Source: Hofstenia miamia
Taxonomy: Eukaryota > Xenacoelomorpha > Acoela
Direction: 5' to 3'
NCBI GenBank assembly: GCA_004352715.1
Contig: SCFE01000096.1
Coordinates: 1,543,129-1,607,128 of the forward strand
Length of the DNA: 64,000 bases
Shown piece after piece: positions 47,126 to 60,068 of the stretch (the stretch's first letter is position 1; each line of letters begins with the position of its first letter). A model generated the notes under the pieces. That model was not told the origin of the DNA, made no database searches, and was given only the letters and a program-made list of their open reading frames with translations. Both the position numbers and the translations under genes were made by a program.

Positions 47126-49935
47126 TAACTTGCAAGTTTCCATAAAATTTAACAAACCTTGAAAAAATTTGGTAAATATTTGTCCGACTTTCCAACTTTT
47201 TTCAAATAATATGACGCATTCTTAACAATACGTCAAACACATTCCAATGTTAAGCCTTTCATCTAGAATCCACCAAATTTTAGTATCTAATAAATTATAA
47301 GAGGGTACTTGAAAGAACTGCTTCCACGTTACACAAAAATCTGCGCACATTTGGTAAATAGAATCAATACTGTTTCAGTGCATATGTAGTTAATTATGAC
47401 ATATTTTTGTTGAAGAATGTAGACCATGAGGGCATCCTCGTTTTTCTCGAAAAAACTACAAGGCTCTACCTAAAAAATACTGTTCCTTCTATCTTATGTG
47501 AAATATAAAGAAATTCCTCAATTTTTTGCAAAAAAATAGCTTAATAAGTGCTATGAAAGCTAAACTAAAATCCTAACTAAAACCATAGATTCCTACCTGA
47601 GTTATTTTATTCTCCAGATGTTTGTCGCTGGCCACATCAAATATTATATTGCACACAAAGTGCTCAATGAAACTGGCCCTTTGTATGAATTAAAAAAAAT
47701 CTATACACTGGATCAACTTAAGCTGTTAAGTATATTTCAGGTGTTTTGTAAACCCAATGTATTTGTTAGAGGCCCTGTAGAATCATCAAGATTCAATCAC
47801 ACTGCGCCTCAACAGCAATCAAACATAATGGTGCGGGTTGCCTTAGTCATCATTATTGTAAGATGAGCAAGTACAAGTACATCAGCATTCTGAATGAGAA
47901 ATTCAGCATGTTTTAAAAAAACTATAAATTTTTAATTCAGATACTAAGAACTAGTCGATCTAGGAGATGGGACTTCTGAAATTCTTCCCCATCTGCAAAA
48001 TTTTTCTTCAACATATTAAATGATGTTCAAAATGTATTCATAATACTATTAACTTTTATAAATGTTTAAAATTTTAGCATTTTTTGTATCAACTTTATAA
48101 GAATTTCTGAAATTTTGAACGCTGTTTAGCAATGCAAATTAAAAGTAACTCAGTAAAACTAATAGGCTATGTAGAAATGTTTCTTTTTCTTGACAGATTT
48201 CAAAAAATAAAAGTCATGAGGAAATTATTCGCAATTACTGATCCGGATACCAGACCCACGCGACTGCTAGATAGTGGTATTGGGAACAAAAAAAACAAGA
48301 CATGGGATAGTATCAGTATGAAACCAGAACTAAATTTTCAATTTCAAACTGAGACTGGGAGCAATTTGAATTAATATTTGATATTATTTTTACTTGTTAA
48401 ACTAAAATATGTCTGTAATACTGTATCTCTATTCAATATTCTGTTGTGTTAATAATGCATAATTTTAGCACATTTAATATTAGTACAGGGCCACAAATAG
48501 ATGCATCTATATATAAATATAAGTTAAAAACGCCAAAGTAGAAAGTTCGACTAGAACATAAGCAAGAACTTTTAAATTCTTATCATAACATGTAGAGAAA
48601 TGTATGAGGATTCAAAACTTAATCAAATTTAAAATGAAAAATATTATGGAAAAATCGAGTTTAAGTGTCTTTGTTACCCCAAAATATAAATTCCATATTA
48701 TTTAATATAAAATAAATTTAAAGAATTTGTGTTCAGTCTACATAAATGCTTTCACTTATAGCATGGAGTTTACAACAAAATTTGAAAGTTTGTAACACTT
48801 TTCTGTAATATTTTGTAAATATTTGCATAAGAAAAAAGCATCTTCTCCGTTCTTTTTCAAGTGGAGACCTTGTCTTCTTAATATCACAGAGTCACTTATC
48901 CATTGACGCATATAGTCACACATGTATTTGATACAAGTATTACAGTTATTACTACCGGACATGTCAACAAGCCGAGCTTTTAACGTACTAAGCCGAGCTT
49001 CTAACGTACCAAGCCGAACTTGAACGCGGCATTGGATACACAACGAGCCCAAAACGAGCCTTTATTAAGCCAAGCAAAATTATAGTTCTGCTTCTTAATT
49101 TGTTTATGCAGGTTTTTCTTACTTTTTCATTCAATACTCCTTTTATATTATCTTATTTTAAACTGCTTGTAAAATAATAGCAATAGCGATGTAAAAAATT
49201 TTAAAGCAAAATTTATCATGTTAAAGACACTCATGTGACTATCTCCGGAACTTGCGATCTGTGCGAAAAAGACTTATCGATTGTTCATTTTCCTTTTTTC
49301 TTCTATGAAGTTTGTGGTAAATTGTACTTATTGAGATACATTAAAGATATCAAGAATAGAGAACACTTACATTTGCTCAAATATGGCCAAAGTGAAATGT
49401 TGTGAAATATAATGTTAACTGATGAATTTTGCAAGTTCTCTTGTATATAGCGCTTCGATTTTTTTTGCAAAGTGCCAACAATTTGTCAAAAAATAATTTA
49501 CGAGATTGCATGCAAGAAACCAAATCTCTATAGCAATGTTGTAAACTTGATTTAGATATAAGCTAGTTTGTTTCAATGTGACTGTATTGGGAAATAGTAA
49601 TTTCCGCATTTTATGCACCAATCAGTGTAACTCCCACATTTATGGTAATTGGTTAAGTGCAAAACCAGATTACGCATCATGAAACCAAATAATTTTCATG
49701 ATGCCTCTTCTGAAACCAGGGTGCATGTTGATATTTGAGTTAGACTATCGAAATAATTTTCGTCCGGCATTGCCAAGATGTTCCGAATTTGACCTAATAC
49801 TGCAATTCCTATTTCTGTATATCATTCAGCCTGGTTACGAGTCAACTTGTCCGACAGTCAAGTAAAAAATTCGACGGCTGGAGTTGCTCGGCACTCTTAT
49901 ACAAATCGGGTCGCGGGTAATTCATAATTGTTAGG
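47126..49935. other. intergenic with word-rich islands
   Basis: No gene supported. 48225-48365 is a GC-richer island with related words (ACTGATCCGGATACCAGACC, ACCAGAAC, GAGACTGGGAGC). 49830-49915 is another (GAGTCAACTTGTCCGACAGTC, TCGGGTCGCGGG). The AGCCGAGCTT island at 48955-49075 is listed separately. Confidence 0.5.
48955..49075. repeat. AGCCGAGCTT(C/T)TAACGTA word repeat
   Basis: The unit AAGCCGAGCTTYTAACGTAC occurs twice nearly perfectly (48970-49007) and a third time decayed (AAGCCGAACTTGAACG). AACGAGCCCAAAACGAGCC and AAGCCAAGC follow. The open frame crossing it on the minus strand translates the repeat and is not a gene. Confidence 0.7.
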
Positions 49936-49939
49936 GAGG

Positions 49940-50640
49940 AAGAACACTAACAGATTTAAGGAACAATTTAAGATGTCAAACATTTCAATGGAAATTTCCA
50001 TTTGAGAAAGGTCATTTTGATTTTGAAGACAGGCACAGTTAATGTTGCATCATCTGCATATTTAAAAATATTGTTGCAAGGGTAAATGGTCTGTAAGTCA
50101 TCAACAAAAAGGGAGAATATGATGGGACCTAACACTGTCCCTTGAGGTATGCCGCGATTAACTTCTGCATAAGGGGTGCAATCATTGCTGGTAATAACAC
50201 AGAGTTGTCTTTTATTAAAAAAGTCAACGAGCCAGTTATAGACAAAATGAGGGAGATCAAGCCTGTGAATCTTGTCGAAAAGGAGACGGTGATTAACTAA
50301 TCTAAAAGCCTTATGAAAGTCAATTTGGAAGGTTCGCACAAACTGACAATCAGTTTTGTCAAAATTTTTCATAATTTCATACTGTATTCTGAGCAAGGCA
50401 GTTTAAGTAGAGCTGTTCTTTCTGAAAGCAAATTGATTTCGATTTATTTTTCTTTCACATGAAATGCCAATAAAACGTCTCACGATCAATCTCTCAAAAA
50501 TGCGAGCAATCACCGGGATGATGGAGATTGGGCGAAAATCAGAAACTTTCTTTGAGTCTTGAACTTTTGGCAGTGGTTTAACATCGGCATATTTGAGAAA
50601 CAGAGACACCTCTCCTTCTTCAGGGAGGCATTCAGAATAT
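49940..50640 (-). pseudogene. non-LTR RT (fingers and palm)
   Basis: The minus strand reads ADVKPLPKVQDSKKVSDFRP, ISIIPVIARIFERLIVRRF and NRNQFAFRKNSST (50609-50403). After a stop it continues with FQIDFHKAFRLVNHRLLF, GIPQGTVLGPIIFSLFVDDL and FKYADDATLTVP (50396-50000). The catalytic YADD and the first aspartate region (IDFHKAF) are intact. It is one of the better preserved RT relics here, truncated upstream at about 50640 where the Gypsy remnant begins. Confidence 0.85.
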
Positions 50641-50664
50641 CAGTAATAATAGGACTAAGTTCGT

Positions 50665-52152
50665 TCTTTCTGTTGATATTAGTTCTACTGCATTAGGTGC
50701 TGTGATATCTCAAAATGATCGACCAATTTCATTTATCAGTAGAATATTAAATTCTGCTGAAAGAAATTATTCTGCAACACAGAGAATACTTAGCTTTAGT
50801 TTGGGAAATAAAATTCTTTGGACATTATCTATATGGAGTAGAATTTATTACACAAAGTGACCATAAACCACTACTTGGAATATATAAGAAGAAATTTTCC
50901 TTAAGTTCAAGACATGTTCATTATGCAGAAGTTTCATCTGAGTTAAATTTTACACTAAAGTATGTTCCCAGTAATGAAAATATTGTTGCTGATTTCTTAA
51001 GTCGACAAGATCAAAGTTCAAATTTGAAAGAAAATTAACCAAAGTTATTGTGATCAGCAAAATGATTTGGAAATTAAAGAAGTTTTACGATTAAGTAAAG
51101 GTATTTCTGGACCTTCTTTTCCTAGAAGATTAGTATCTACGTATATCTACAAGATTTTAGTGTTAATGAAAATTGCATTCTCTTATATCATAATAAAGTA
51201 AAGAAATAGAAGACGAAAAAAAATTGAATACCTAATTCAAGATTATCATAATGATGGTCATTTTTCTCAATATAAAGTTCGTGAAGCACTCTTATTGAAA
51301 TTTTGGTTTCCAAAAATGCGAAAACGTATTTATGATATTTGTTCTGTTTACAAATGAAAAACTATAGTAAATTAGAAAGAACAAAAAATTCACTATCTAC
51401 AAATGACTTGGAACCACTTGAATTTGTTTTATTGATTTAGCAGGACCTTTACCTTTAGATTCTACTAAAAAATACGTGCTAACTATGATTGATCATTGTA
51501 CGAGGTGGTTGGAAACTGCTGCTTTACAAAATATTTAAATATTTGTGCTTCACGCTTCAAAAGTAACAAAGGCCTTTTTAAATAATTGGTTATTTCAGTA
51601 TAGTCCTTCTAAGATTGTTCATTCAGAACAAGGGAGACAATTTGATCACATATTTTTCAGAATATGCTTAGAAGTATTGATTCTAAAAAAGTCGTACAAC
51701 AATATACCATCCTGAAGGTAATGCAATTTTATAAAGAGTACATGGTAATCTTGCAGATAGAATTAGGTGTGCTTCAGGTGGATGGTTGTCTAGTTTAAAG
51801 AAATATACATATCAAATATATCGTACGTATCACATTGCATTTGGTGGTTTCCCTATGGAATCATTAGTAGGAGGTTACGGCTTACCAATTTTAGATTGGC
51901 CTACTACTATATGTAATGAAATGATATAGAGAATATAAATATGAAGAGTATCTTTGTTGGTGATACAGTGTATATTCGCAATTTTAACGTTCGCAATAAA
52001 TTTCCTCCAAGATTTGATAAAAAAGTCATGACTTATTCTTCACCTAATGTGATCATACTAAACTCTGGTAAATCAATAAATATTAAGCATGTCAAAAAGA
52101 AAAATCTGAGAATGGAGGAATGTGAGATAATATTTGATTTAAAGGATATGTA
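50665..52152 (+). mobile_element. Ty3/Gypsy LTR-retrotransposon remnant (RNase H and integrase)
   Basis: Plus-strand order: an RNase H-type segment (50665-51030: VDISSTALGAVIS, FISRILNSAERNYSAT, FFGHYLYGVEFITQSDHKPL, LKYVPSNENIVADFLSR); an integrase zinc-binding HHCC region (about 51238-51350: DYHNDGHFSQYKVREAL, FWFPKMRKRIYDIC); a catalytic core start (about 51430: IDLAGPLPLDSTKKYVLTMI, D-H-C-T-R-W); a decayed DQG box (SEQGRQF); YHPEGN; and GGWLSSLKKYTYQIYRT. The C-terminal piece 51941-52152 (SIFVGDTVYIRNFN) is open. Frameshifts occur throughout. Gag, protease and RT are absent and no LTR was recognised. Confidence 0.85.
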
Positions 52153-52805
52153 AACTATTGTAGATTTACCGGTGTATTATAACATAAACTTTAATAAAGT
52201 TTAACATTTATTTCACCGTGATCAAATATAACACTTACAAAAGTTGGTAGCTTTCAAATAATCTAAATAAGCAAGAAGTAACACATTGAAAAGTAGCTTA
52301 CTCAGGACAAGTTAAACTTATTGTGTTTGGTTTAGATTATGCTAGTATTTTGTTGACAAACAGCGAAAATTTTAACATAACTATAACTTTTATATGAAGT
52401 ATAAAATGATCATAAACGTCAATTAGTATGAAAGGTCAAGTTGCTTTGTAAGGATTATATAATTTACAAAGGAAATGTATTGTCAGAAATTAGACTCAAT
52501 TTAGGTCACTAGTTTATATTTAAGCGACGAGCAATTTCGGGCATTGTGGAGTACGCTTCGAGTGGGCACGGACACAACACTTTAACCCCCACATGGATGA
52601 CCACTTAAATCCAATAGCTAAGATAAAGACTCAGCATTTCAGCATATTTTTCAATAGAATGCTTCTGTGTTAGCTGCACAAATTCATCGATACGACCTTT
52701 TTGAATTTACATGGAAATATATCCCTGTAATTCAATGTAAGCTTAGAATCAATAGTAAATTGTGAAAATATAAGGTTGTTGTCCATGTTAATGAAATTCC
52801 ATATA

Positions 52806-53280
52806 CAGGGTGTAACAAAAGTAACCAGACGCTTCATTTTACGAGAAATCTAACTATTCATAAAATTAAAAAACGAATAATTTATAGTAGAATGCACAGT
52901 GTAGTGAATCTAAATCAACTTACTGAGGTTATAATGTCCAAAACGACGAATCATAAAAGAAGAAAGTGTTCATAGCAAATGTTTCAGATTATGACCATCA
53001 TGTTCAATGCATTTGTTAATCCGGTCACGAACAGACCGGCACAGCTTGTTCACCAAATCTAATGGTATGGCATGAATTTCTTCAGATCGTCCATAGTGCG
53101 CATAGTGCGTGGGTTTCTGCCATAAACTTTGTTCTTTAGTAAGTCTCATAGAAAAAAGTCGGTTACGGTCCGGAGACCACTCTCGCACAAAAAGCGAATA
53201 ATGGGGCTGAGCTTCATCTTGCTGAACTACAGTTTTTTGCTATCATTTTGGAAGCGTCTGGTTACTTTTGTTACACCCTG
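52806..53280 (-). mobile_element. Tc1/mariner-type element, internally deleted (475 bp)
   Basis: A perfect 30-bp terminal inverted repeat starts CAGGGTGTAACAAAAGTAAC at both ends. TA dinucleotides flank it (52804-52805 and 53281-53282). It encloses only the C-terminal end of a transposase on the minus strand. A second near-identical copy at 54777-55245 is probably the same locus assembled twice. Confidence 0.92.
52970..53188 (-). pseudogene. Tc1/mariner transposase C-terminus
   Basis: A 72-residue frame ending IHAIPLDLVNKLCRSVRDRI, NKCIEHDGHNLKHLL. This resembles the C-terminal end of IS630/Tc1/mariner transposases (...L...C..V..R...CI...GGH...). The DDE catalytic core is missing, removed by the internal deletion that made the 475-bp element. 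Confidence 0.8.
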
Positions 53281-53304
53281 TATATATATATATATATATA
53301 TATA
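53281..53304. repeat. (TA)n microsatellite
   Basis: Alternating TA directly at the right end of the 475-bp element, which targets TA; the insertion may have been into this run. Confidence 0.9.
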
Positions 53305-53400
53305 CAAAATAAATTTTGTGATTCAGTTATACATAAACAAAGAGGTAAATGTGATATTAAACTAAAGCTAAGTTTATCGCCGATGGTTCTCCGTTGGCTG

Positions 53401-54338
53401 TCAACCAATAAATTTTCCCGCTGCTCGGAGCACGTCCGAGTTGAGGTAGCGTCCATTAAACGGACTCAAATTCTTCGGTAATAACATCTTGCGATTCGAG
53501 TATATACCTTCTCAATTCGGTCAAATTTTGAGGATTTTTCTTTCCAACGTTGTCTTTTAGTATCTGCCAGACGTTCTCGATAGGAGACAAATCGGGCGAA
53601 TTCGGTGGCCACTACATTATCTGAAAATTTTTGTCCGAAAAATGCCTTTGTTTGTCGTTGACGTATGAGGAGTTGCCACGTCCTGTTGCAGGATCCAGCC
53701 AGTTGGATATAAACAATCGGCATATCTAAGGAATTGTTCTAAAATTTCGCAATACTTTTGGTTGTTAATGGACCCTGGGCCGTCGATAATACACATATAG
53801 AAACCACCATAAGATAATGCTCCCCACACCATAAGTTTTTTGCATCGTTTTGAGTACCAACCTTTCATGGTATTCCGGTAAAGCTGGAACAAGGACTCGT
53901 CCGAGAGAAAACATCTTGAAAATGGTATGCGATCGATTAATTACAAAATGTTAGTCTTTGTTGTTCTTTTAACGACAAAATCGCGGGAACTTTTGTGGGC
54001 AAGTTCTTCACCACTCCGGAAATACAGAGGTTTCTCTGGATGGTGCTCGTGCTATCAGTCTTGCCTGTTTTTGCGCTAAGCCGATGAGTGATTTTTTTCG
54101 CCGATAGAGTTGGTTGTTTCAGCGCTATACCTGTCAAAACCATTCGATCTTCACCGCCTAATTTCCTCGGTCTGCCACCTCCAAGTTGTCTAGCGAGAGA
54201 CCCTCCTGATGAAATCACGGAAAAATTCCTGTAGAATGTGCTTCTGGCCATTCCCAACAATTCCATTAGCGTTTCGCTATCTGTAATGCGAGACTTGAAA
54301 ACAATTTTAAGTCGGTTGCGTTTTGCTTGAAAATTCAT
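53401..54338 (-). pseudogene. Tc1-like transposase, frameshifted
   Basis: The minus-strand ATG at 54338 opens an N-terminal DNA-binding region (RITDSETLMELLGMARSTFY, then a GGGRPRKL GRPR-type motif and HRLSAKTGKT). After 53937 the frame shifts. It then reads LMVWGALSYGGFYMCIIDG and the catalytic-aspartate region WILQQDVATPHTS. After a second shift (near 53617) it gives WPPNSPDLSPIENVWQILK, containing the catalytic glutamate. Near 53410 it ends with a decayed RAAGKFIG, the usual Tc1 terminus. The domain set is nearly complete but split by at least two frameshifts. It is a different family from the adjacent 475-bp element. No matching inverted termini were found. Confidence 0.88.
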
Positions 54339-54476
54339 TTTGACGATGCACTATGACATTTCTGATCTAAATTGTCAGGCAGGTTGATTGCATTTCGAAC
54401 GTGAAAGTTAGACAGGTGTCACGGCCGGTATGTCTGCTGCATTTCTTGTTTTGACGGCATTTTCCTACGATGAAAA

Positions 54477-55337
54477 NATATATATATATATATATATACA
54501 AAATAAATTTTGTGATTCAGTTATACATAAACAAAGAGGTAAATGTGATATTAAACTAAAGCTAAGTTTATCGCCGATGGTTCTCCGTTGGCTGTCAACC
54601 AATAAATTTTCCCGCTGCTCGGAGCACGTCCGAGTTGAGGTAGCGTCCATTAAACGGACTCAAATTCTTCGGTAATAACATCTTGCGATTCGAATATATA
54701 CCTTCTCAATTCGGTCAAATTTTGAGGATTTTTCTTTCCAACGTTGTCTTTTAGTATCTGCCAGACGTTCTCGATNTGTAACAAAAGTAACCAGACGCTT
54801 CATTTTACGAGAAATCTAACTATTCATAAAATTAAAAAACGAATAATTTATAGTAGAATGTACAGTGTAGTGAATCTAAATCAACTTACTGAGGTTATAA
54901 TGTCCAAAACGACGAATCATAAAAGAAGAAAGTGTTCATAGCAAATGTTTCAGATTATGACCATCATGTTCAATGCATTTGTTAATCCGGTCACGAACAG
55001 ACCGGCACAGCTTGTTCACCAAATCTAATGGTATGGCATGAATTTCTTCAGATCGTCCATAGTGCGCATAGTGCGTGGGTTTCTGCCATAAACTTTGTTC
55101 TTTAGTAAGTCTCATAGAAAAAAGTCGGTTACGGTCCGGAGACCACTCTCGCACAAAAAGCGAATAATGGGGCTGAGCTTCATCTTGCTGAACTACAGTT
55201 TTTTGCTATCATTTTGGAAGCGTCTGGTTACTTTTGTTACACCCTGTATATATATATATATATATATATACAAAATAAATTTTGTGATTCAGTTATACAT
55301 AAANTCTTGTTTTGACGGCATTTTCCTACGATGAAAA
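54477..55337. repeat. scrambled contig duplications separated by single N
   Basis: 54478-54775 copies 53284-53581. 54777-55303 copies about 52812-53337. 55305-55337 copies the stretch ending at 54476. Single N characters lie at 54477, 54776 and 55304. Copies differ by at most a few bases (for example GATTCGAG against GATTCGAA). This looks like gap-filling or unmerged haplotype contigs, so the transposon content here is probably single-copy. Confidence 0.85.
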
Positions 55338-55463
55338 CGTTTCGCGTAAAACAGACATCTATAACGGGCACCATTTTGCCCAAAAGTCTCATTAGTTTTG
55401 ACCTGAGCTATATATATATACTTATTTCTACCGCTTTGTACTATGTAAAATACAAAAAGGCGT

Positions 55464-57612
55464 ACATAGCGGTAGTGCTACCAAAATTTCCATAGTACAT
55501 AGCGGTAGTTGCTCTAACTTTTTGTTTGTGAAGAATAATGCCCTAATATTTTGACATTTTCTTTTTTATGCAATATAATTACAATTGAAAGGGTGCTACA
55601 TGCTTAAATCGTATTTCGTTGAACAAAATTTTATATTTATAATTACCAAACATATATACTTACGCTTTTGTACATGTTTTAGTAAAATTATGGACACATC
55701 GTAGTCTGATGATGAATTACTTAGCCAAATTTGTGTGGAAGCCGAAAATCAATATCTTAGATGTATATTTGATATAGAATTATCGCTATTACTCAAATAT
55801 TTTAGAAACTCACTTCAATATTGCTTCAAAGAACGAGCATTTAGAATCAAGAAGTATTAACAATAATTCATCCGAGAACATTGAACAAAATGGTATTTTT
55901 ACATTGTATTTCTGTAGTTGTTCAAATATTTTAGAAATTTCAACCGATAATTCTTTACATAAAGGAGGAAATTAGGAAAAAAATGTTAAGAAAGCATTGG
56001 TGGACAGAATCAGGTGAATTAATCTGCTAAAAAAGAAAAGAAAAATTTTGAAGGTCGAAAGCAAACTAAATTCAAAAATCAGTTTAACCAAACGAAAAAG
56101 AGTTCAAAAAAATTGCCAAAGCAAGTCTATTCAACACAACATTAGTAATGAATTAGTCAAAAAACAGTGAAACAAATGTGACATCATCTTTCAAAGATTC
56201 ATCCGGGACTACCGACTGATGTTTCAACTAAAAGACTATTACCGCTCTGTTTCTCTAAGAAAATGTTTTTTTTTCCTAACTGCAAACGGTTACTTAGTAA
56301 TTATAGAAGACACATTAAAATAAATCAGTGCAATGTTCAAGAATTTAAGACTTTTAAAAATACTTTTACGTTAGTTTGCTGCCACGATGGTTCACAAAAT
56401 AGGTTGAAGAGAAACCCAGTGTTATAAAAAATGTCCTTGATAATTTTAGAAAATTTCTGAATGACAAACTGGAAACTAGAGGCGCTGCAAAATATTCAGT
56501 CAATTACAGTATTGACAAATGCTTAGAAAAATTTTTTGCAATTGTGTTAGAAGAAACCCATTTTTTAGGAAAACCCACAAACTTGATATCAATTGTTACA
56601 GAATATCAGCAATTGAACAGGCTGCAAAATTCCACAATAATTTTGCATTTATCAAAACTTATAAGACTGTTGAAGTTTATTAAGTGACACTGTAAAAGCA
56701 TTCATTTTGATTATGAGAGAGGTTTGGTCAGTACAAAAAAAGTTATTTCTGATTTTGCAAGAAATGCTAATAGAGACAAAGTCAAAAACAAAGCACGAAA
56801 ATTTAGGCTTGTACCAACTCTAAGCACTATGCAACAAGTTAAAGAAAAGATCACTGAAACTTTAAATAAGAAAGTTAATTATGAAATCAATCTCAAGTAT
56901 AAGGATTTACGTGCAATGATATTCTTTCACATTCAATCCAAATTAAACTGTAGACCAGCCCACTCTTATGCCTGACATGAACTGAATTTAAAAAATTAGA
57001 AAGAAAAGAAGTTATCACAAAAAGTGAACACAAAACAGGATATAAATATCCTACAAAAATTAAGCTGACTCCAGATCAAATTGAATATTTAAAACATCTA
57101 AAGAGTTCATTAACAGAAACATATGGCAACAAAATAAGTCTGATTTTCGGAAACAAAAATGGAAATCAATGCACAACTTTACCTACCGAAATCTGAGTAA
57201 TGATAAAACGGTTTTTCCTCAACTAAATAATTTTTTTTCAATGCAACAAGTGTTCGGAGATTTTTTGAAAAGCAAATTTTAGGCAATTCTAAGATTTCTG
57301 AAAAACTTCAAAATGTCCACTTGCAGCAGACTGGACATACTAGAACTTATATGAAAATTTCACAGAAAATAAAAGAAACTTGAAAAGCGCATCACAAATT
57401 GTCACAAGATCTAAGAGGCGAAAACAACGGGAAGACTAATTAATTTTTAGATAAAAACATTTGTTTCAAAAATTGTTGTGTTCTGTAAATGTGAAATATA
57501 ATCTTCGTTAAAATTTTTATTCTACACCAAAAGATTGTTGTACATTGAGGTATAGCAATAAATATCAATTTGACAAAAAGGTAGAAACACGTAGAATTGA
57601 ACATAGCGGTAG
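55464..57612 (+). mobile_element. probable tyrosine-recombinase (Crypton-like) element, decayed
   Basis: Bounded by direct copies of ACATAGCGGTAG at 55464-55475, 55497-55508 and 57601-57612. An inverted version (CTACCGCTTTGTACTATGT) lies at about 55429. Inside, a broken plus-strand ORF starts at about 55691 (ATG, MDTS-stop-SDDELLSQICVEAEN). Near 56213 comes a zinc-finger-like part, TDVSTKRLLPLCFSKKM then NYRRHIK. A helical segment (about 56430-56670) resembles a recombinase core-binding domain. A longer open piece follows (56724-56973, ending KYKDLRAMIFFHIQSKLNCR PAH), then in the next frame TEFKKLERKEVITKSEHKTG and YKYPTKIKLTPDQ. A C-terminal QTGHTRTYMKIS could be the remnant of an H-x-x-G-H...Y region. 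The assignment rests on overall layout and the R / HKTG / GH order; active-site residues are not all visible. Confidence 0.45.
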
Positions 57613-57639
57613 GTATAAAATGTTTTTTATACAAAATGG

Positions 57640-58439
57640 TAAAAATAAAATTATATATATATATATTAGTTCAGAGTTCTATACAATCAGCAATTATTGT
57701 AAAGCTATTCTCATTAATATAATAAATATGGAAATTGATAATGTCAACCTTTTTCCCTTTCCCCATCTTTAAACTTTGACTGCTTTGTCAAATGCCGCTT
57801 TTGTTTGACATTCTAAAGCTATTGATAGTTGATGTTTTGACAAACCACATTTGAAAACAATATTGCACATTAAAATATTTGTTTATTTCAAACGCATAAA
57901 ATTTGAATGAACATTGTTAGTAACATCATAATGAAGCAATCGGAATTTTACATTTGAATTATTATACGAATGCATTCTGCTAGCATTCGTACTATAGTGT
58001 TGCTGACAATTATGAGAAAAATTGAATTTTAGTTCTTCATTGTAACGACTGTATATTAACTTTTAGGTTCATCGCATAACGTTTTCGAATTCATAGGTTG
58101 GAAGAATCGAAAACATTTGAAAGTTAGCCGACATGCATATTCGCTAACTTAGCTGAAATGAATACACATATTTCAAAAATTTATTTTCTACATATACATA
58201 CATTCATGAAGGTGTTTACAGAACTAAATATACATAGAAAGGATTCTCCGTTTTAAAGTTGCCTCGAATACACTAATAGTTAAGCTAAGAGTTTTAGTAG
58301 AAATTGATATATAGGATTATTGGTAATTTCAAGAATTATTGAATCTGTTTTAAGATTTCAATCTATATGGTTGAATGAAAAGCTCTTTTGCAGCTGCAGA
58401 TGTTTATTAATGAAATATACCGTATATGGTGAGATATCT
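57640..58439. other. intergenic, nothing supported
   Basis: AT-rich DNA with a short TA run at about 57652-57666; no feature recognised. Confidence 0.5.
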
Positions 58440-59080
58440 GATTGACGATTTCCTAACAGATTTATATTTAATGTACGTATTCATCTACATCTACATTCCC
58501 AAAATATGGAAAACTACCTTAGTTGTTCCTATTTTTAAAATGGTGAAAATCTTACCCGACACCACTGCTTTTCTTATCTACCAATTTCTATTCTTTCTCA
58601 CCTATTTCTTACCTTTGAAAGATCTATATTTAATGCTTTTTAACCCATCCTTGGCCCAATGATTTCCAAATCTAATGGATTTATGTCACATAAGTCCAAT
58701 GCACTCTCCCTTCTACGATTCCTCGAGTATGTATATTCTCACTTTGATCATAATGTTCCTTCTTTTTTAGTCTATCTTGAATTGCAAAAAGCTCTTAATA
58801 AAGTTCCTCTTTATATCTTACTACGAAAATTTTGAAAACTTGGTATTGACTCTTTTATTTTTCTCATTTCCGATTATCTTTCTGAAGAACTCATTTACTT
58901 CGCATTGACTTCGTATCTTCTGATGAACGTCATGTTCCTTCTGGCGTACCTCAATTTTCAATTTTTGGGCAACTTCTCTTCGCGATATTCATCAATGATT
59001 TTAATTCTGATGCCATACTATATGCTGATACATTCGCACTCTTAAATTCTCCAATTCTGCATATAATTTTCGCTATTCCT
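58440..59080 (+). pseudogene. non-LTR RT fragment
   Basis: Plus-strand frames give PKIWKTTLVVPIFKMVK (the P..WK...V.PIFK motif) and then SNGFMSHKSNALSLL-like text. SFLVYLELQKALNKVPLYIL (D..KAFD.V) and SGVPQFSIFGQLLFAIFIND (GVPQGS.LGPLLF..FIND) follow. ILYADTFALL stands in place of YADD. The order is correct for an RT, but stops and frame changes occur throughout and the second catalytic aspartate is lost. Confidence 0.75.
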
Positions 59081-59847
59081 CTAATGTCTTGTTGCATTTA
59101 TAAAGCAACTTGTTCTCATATTTATTTCTATCGTATAATCCCTCTCGCTAACATCATTATTTCATATCTAGAAATTGATCTTTGGTTTAACCCTCGAATT
59201 TGTACAAATCAATTCATCAGATTTCGTCTTTCTTCCTTATTTCAATTTGGCCTTCAATATAAACGCGATTTCTTCCCATTCTGTATCTGCTCCTCCTGTC
59301 ACTTGTTTCTATAATTTTGTTCATATTTTTCTCTGTATAAATGTATTTTAAAATTTATTTGTATACACCACTTTGTGGTGCAATACATTTTAATAATCAT
59401 TATTTTTATTGGCACAGCGTCGTAACAAGCTAAAGAGCTGAATGCTATATTAAAGGACCCAGGGTGATAATATTTTATCAAATTCAATATCACAATAGTC
59501 AAAATTCTACGGGGGCTCAAGCTCCCATACCCCATATCTAATGCGCCATTGTATTCACATATTTTTTACTGACAATATCTTTACTAAAACACGATCATTT
59601 ACCCAATATGGCGATTTGCAAATTATCAATTTTAGTATCTTCATTAGGTAGTAATTATTGGAAAGTTTCAAATTAATGTTCATCCTATTAATTATAATTT
59701 TAAATTCATTTTTTATCCTTTCTTTATTAACTAAATCGTTTGAGAATGGGATCAACAAAAATTCGTACTATAATTGCAAATCGAAAATTTCAATATTAGA
59801 CTGTTAATTAACTATCTATTTTATAAAAGTATGTTTGTTCTCTTGTG

Positions 59848-59851
<4 letters not shown>

Positions 59852-59896
<45 letters not shown>
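59852..59896. repeat. (TA)n microsatellite
   Basis: About 45 bases of uninterrupted TA, the longest resolved run in the window. Confidence 0.95.
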
Positions 59897-59901
<5 letters not shown>

Positions 59902-60068
59902 AGTGATGCCCATATCTGGTACGCATTTTAAATGTAATATACAGAAATTTTGTTAATTCAGATTTATTCCAAAACATTTGTGCAATCATTTTTTACAATA
60001 TCTTCACATAAAAAACTTAGGCTTTCTAAAAATCTCTTTTTTAAATATATATATATATATATATATAT

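Noticed and set aside
53271-53456. minus-strand frame of 61 residues repeated at 54465-54650
   Set aside because: It is a shadow of the transposase C-terminal region and TA repeat, duplicated by the assembly artefact.
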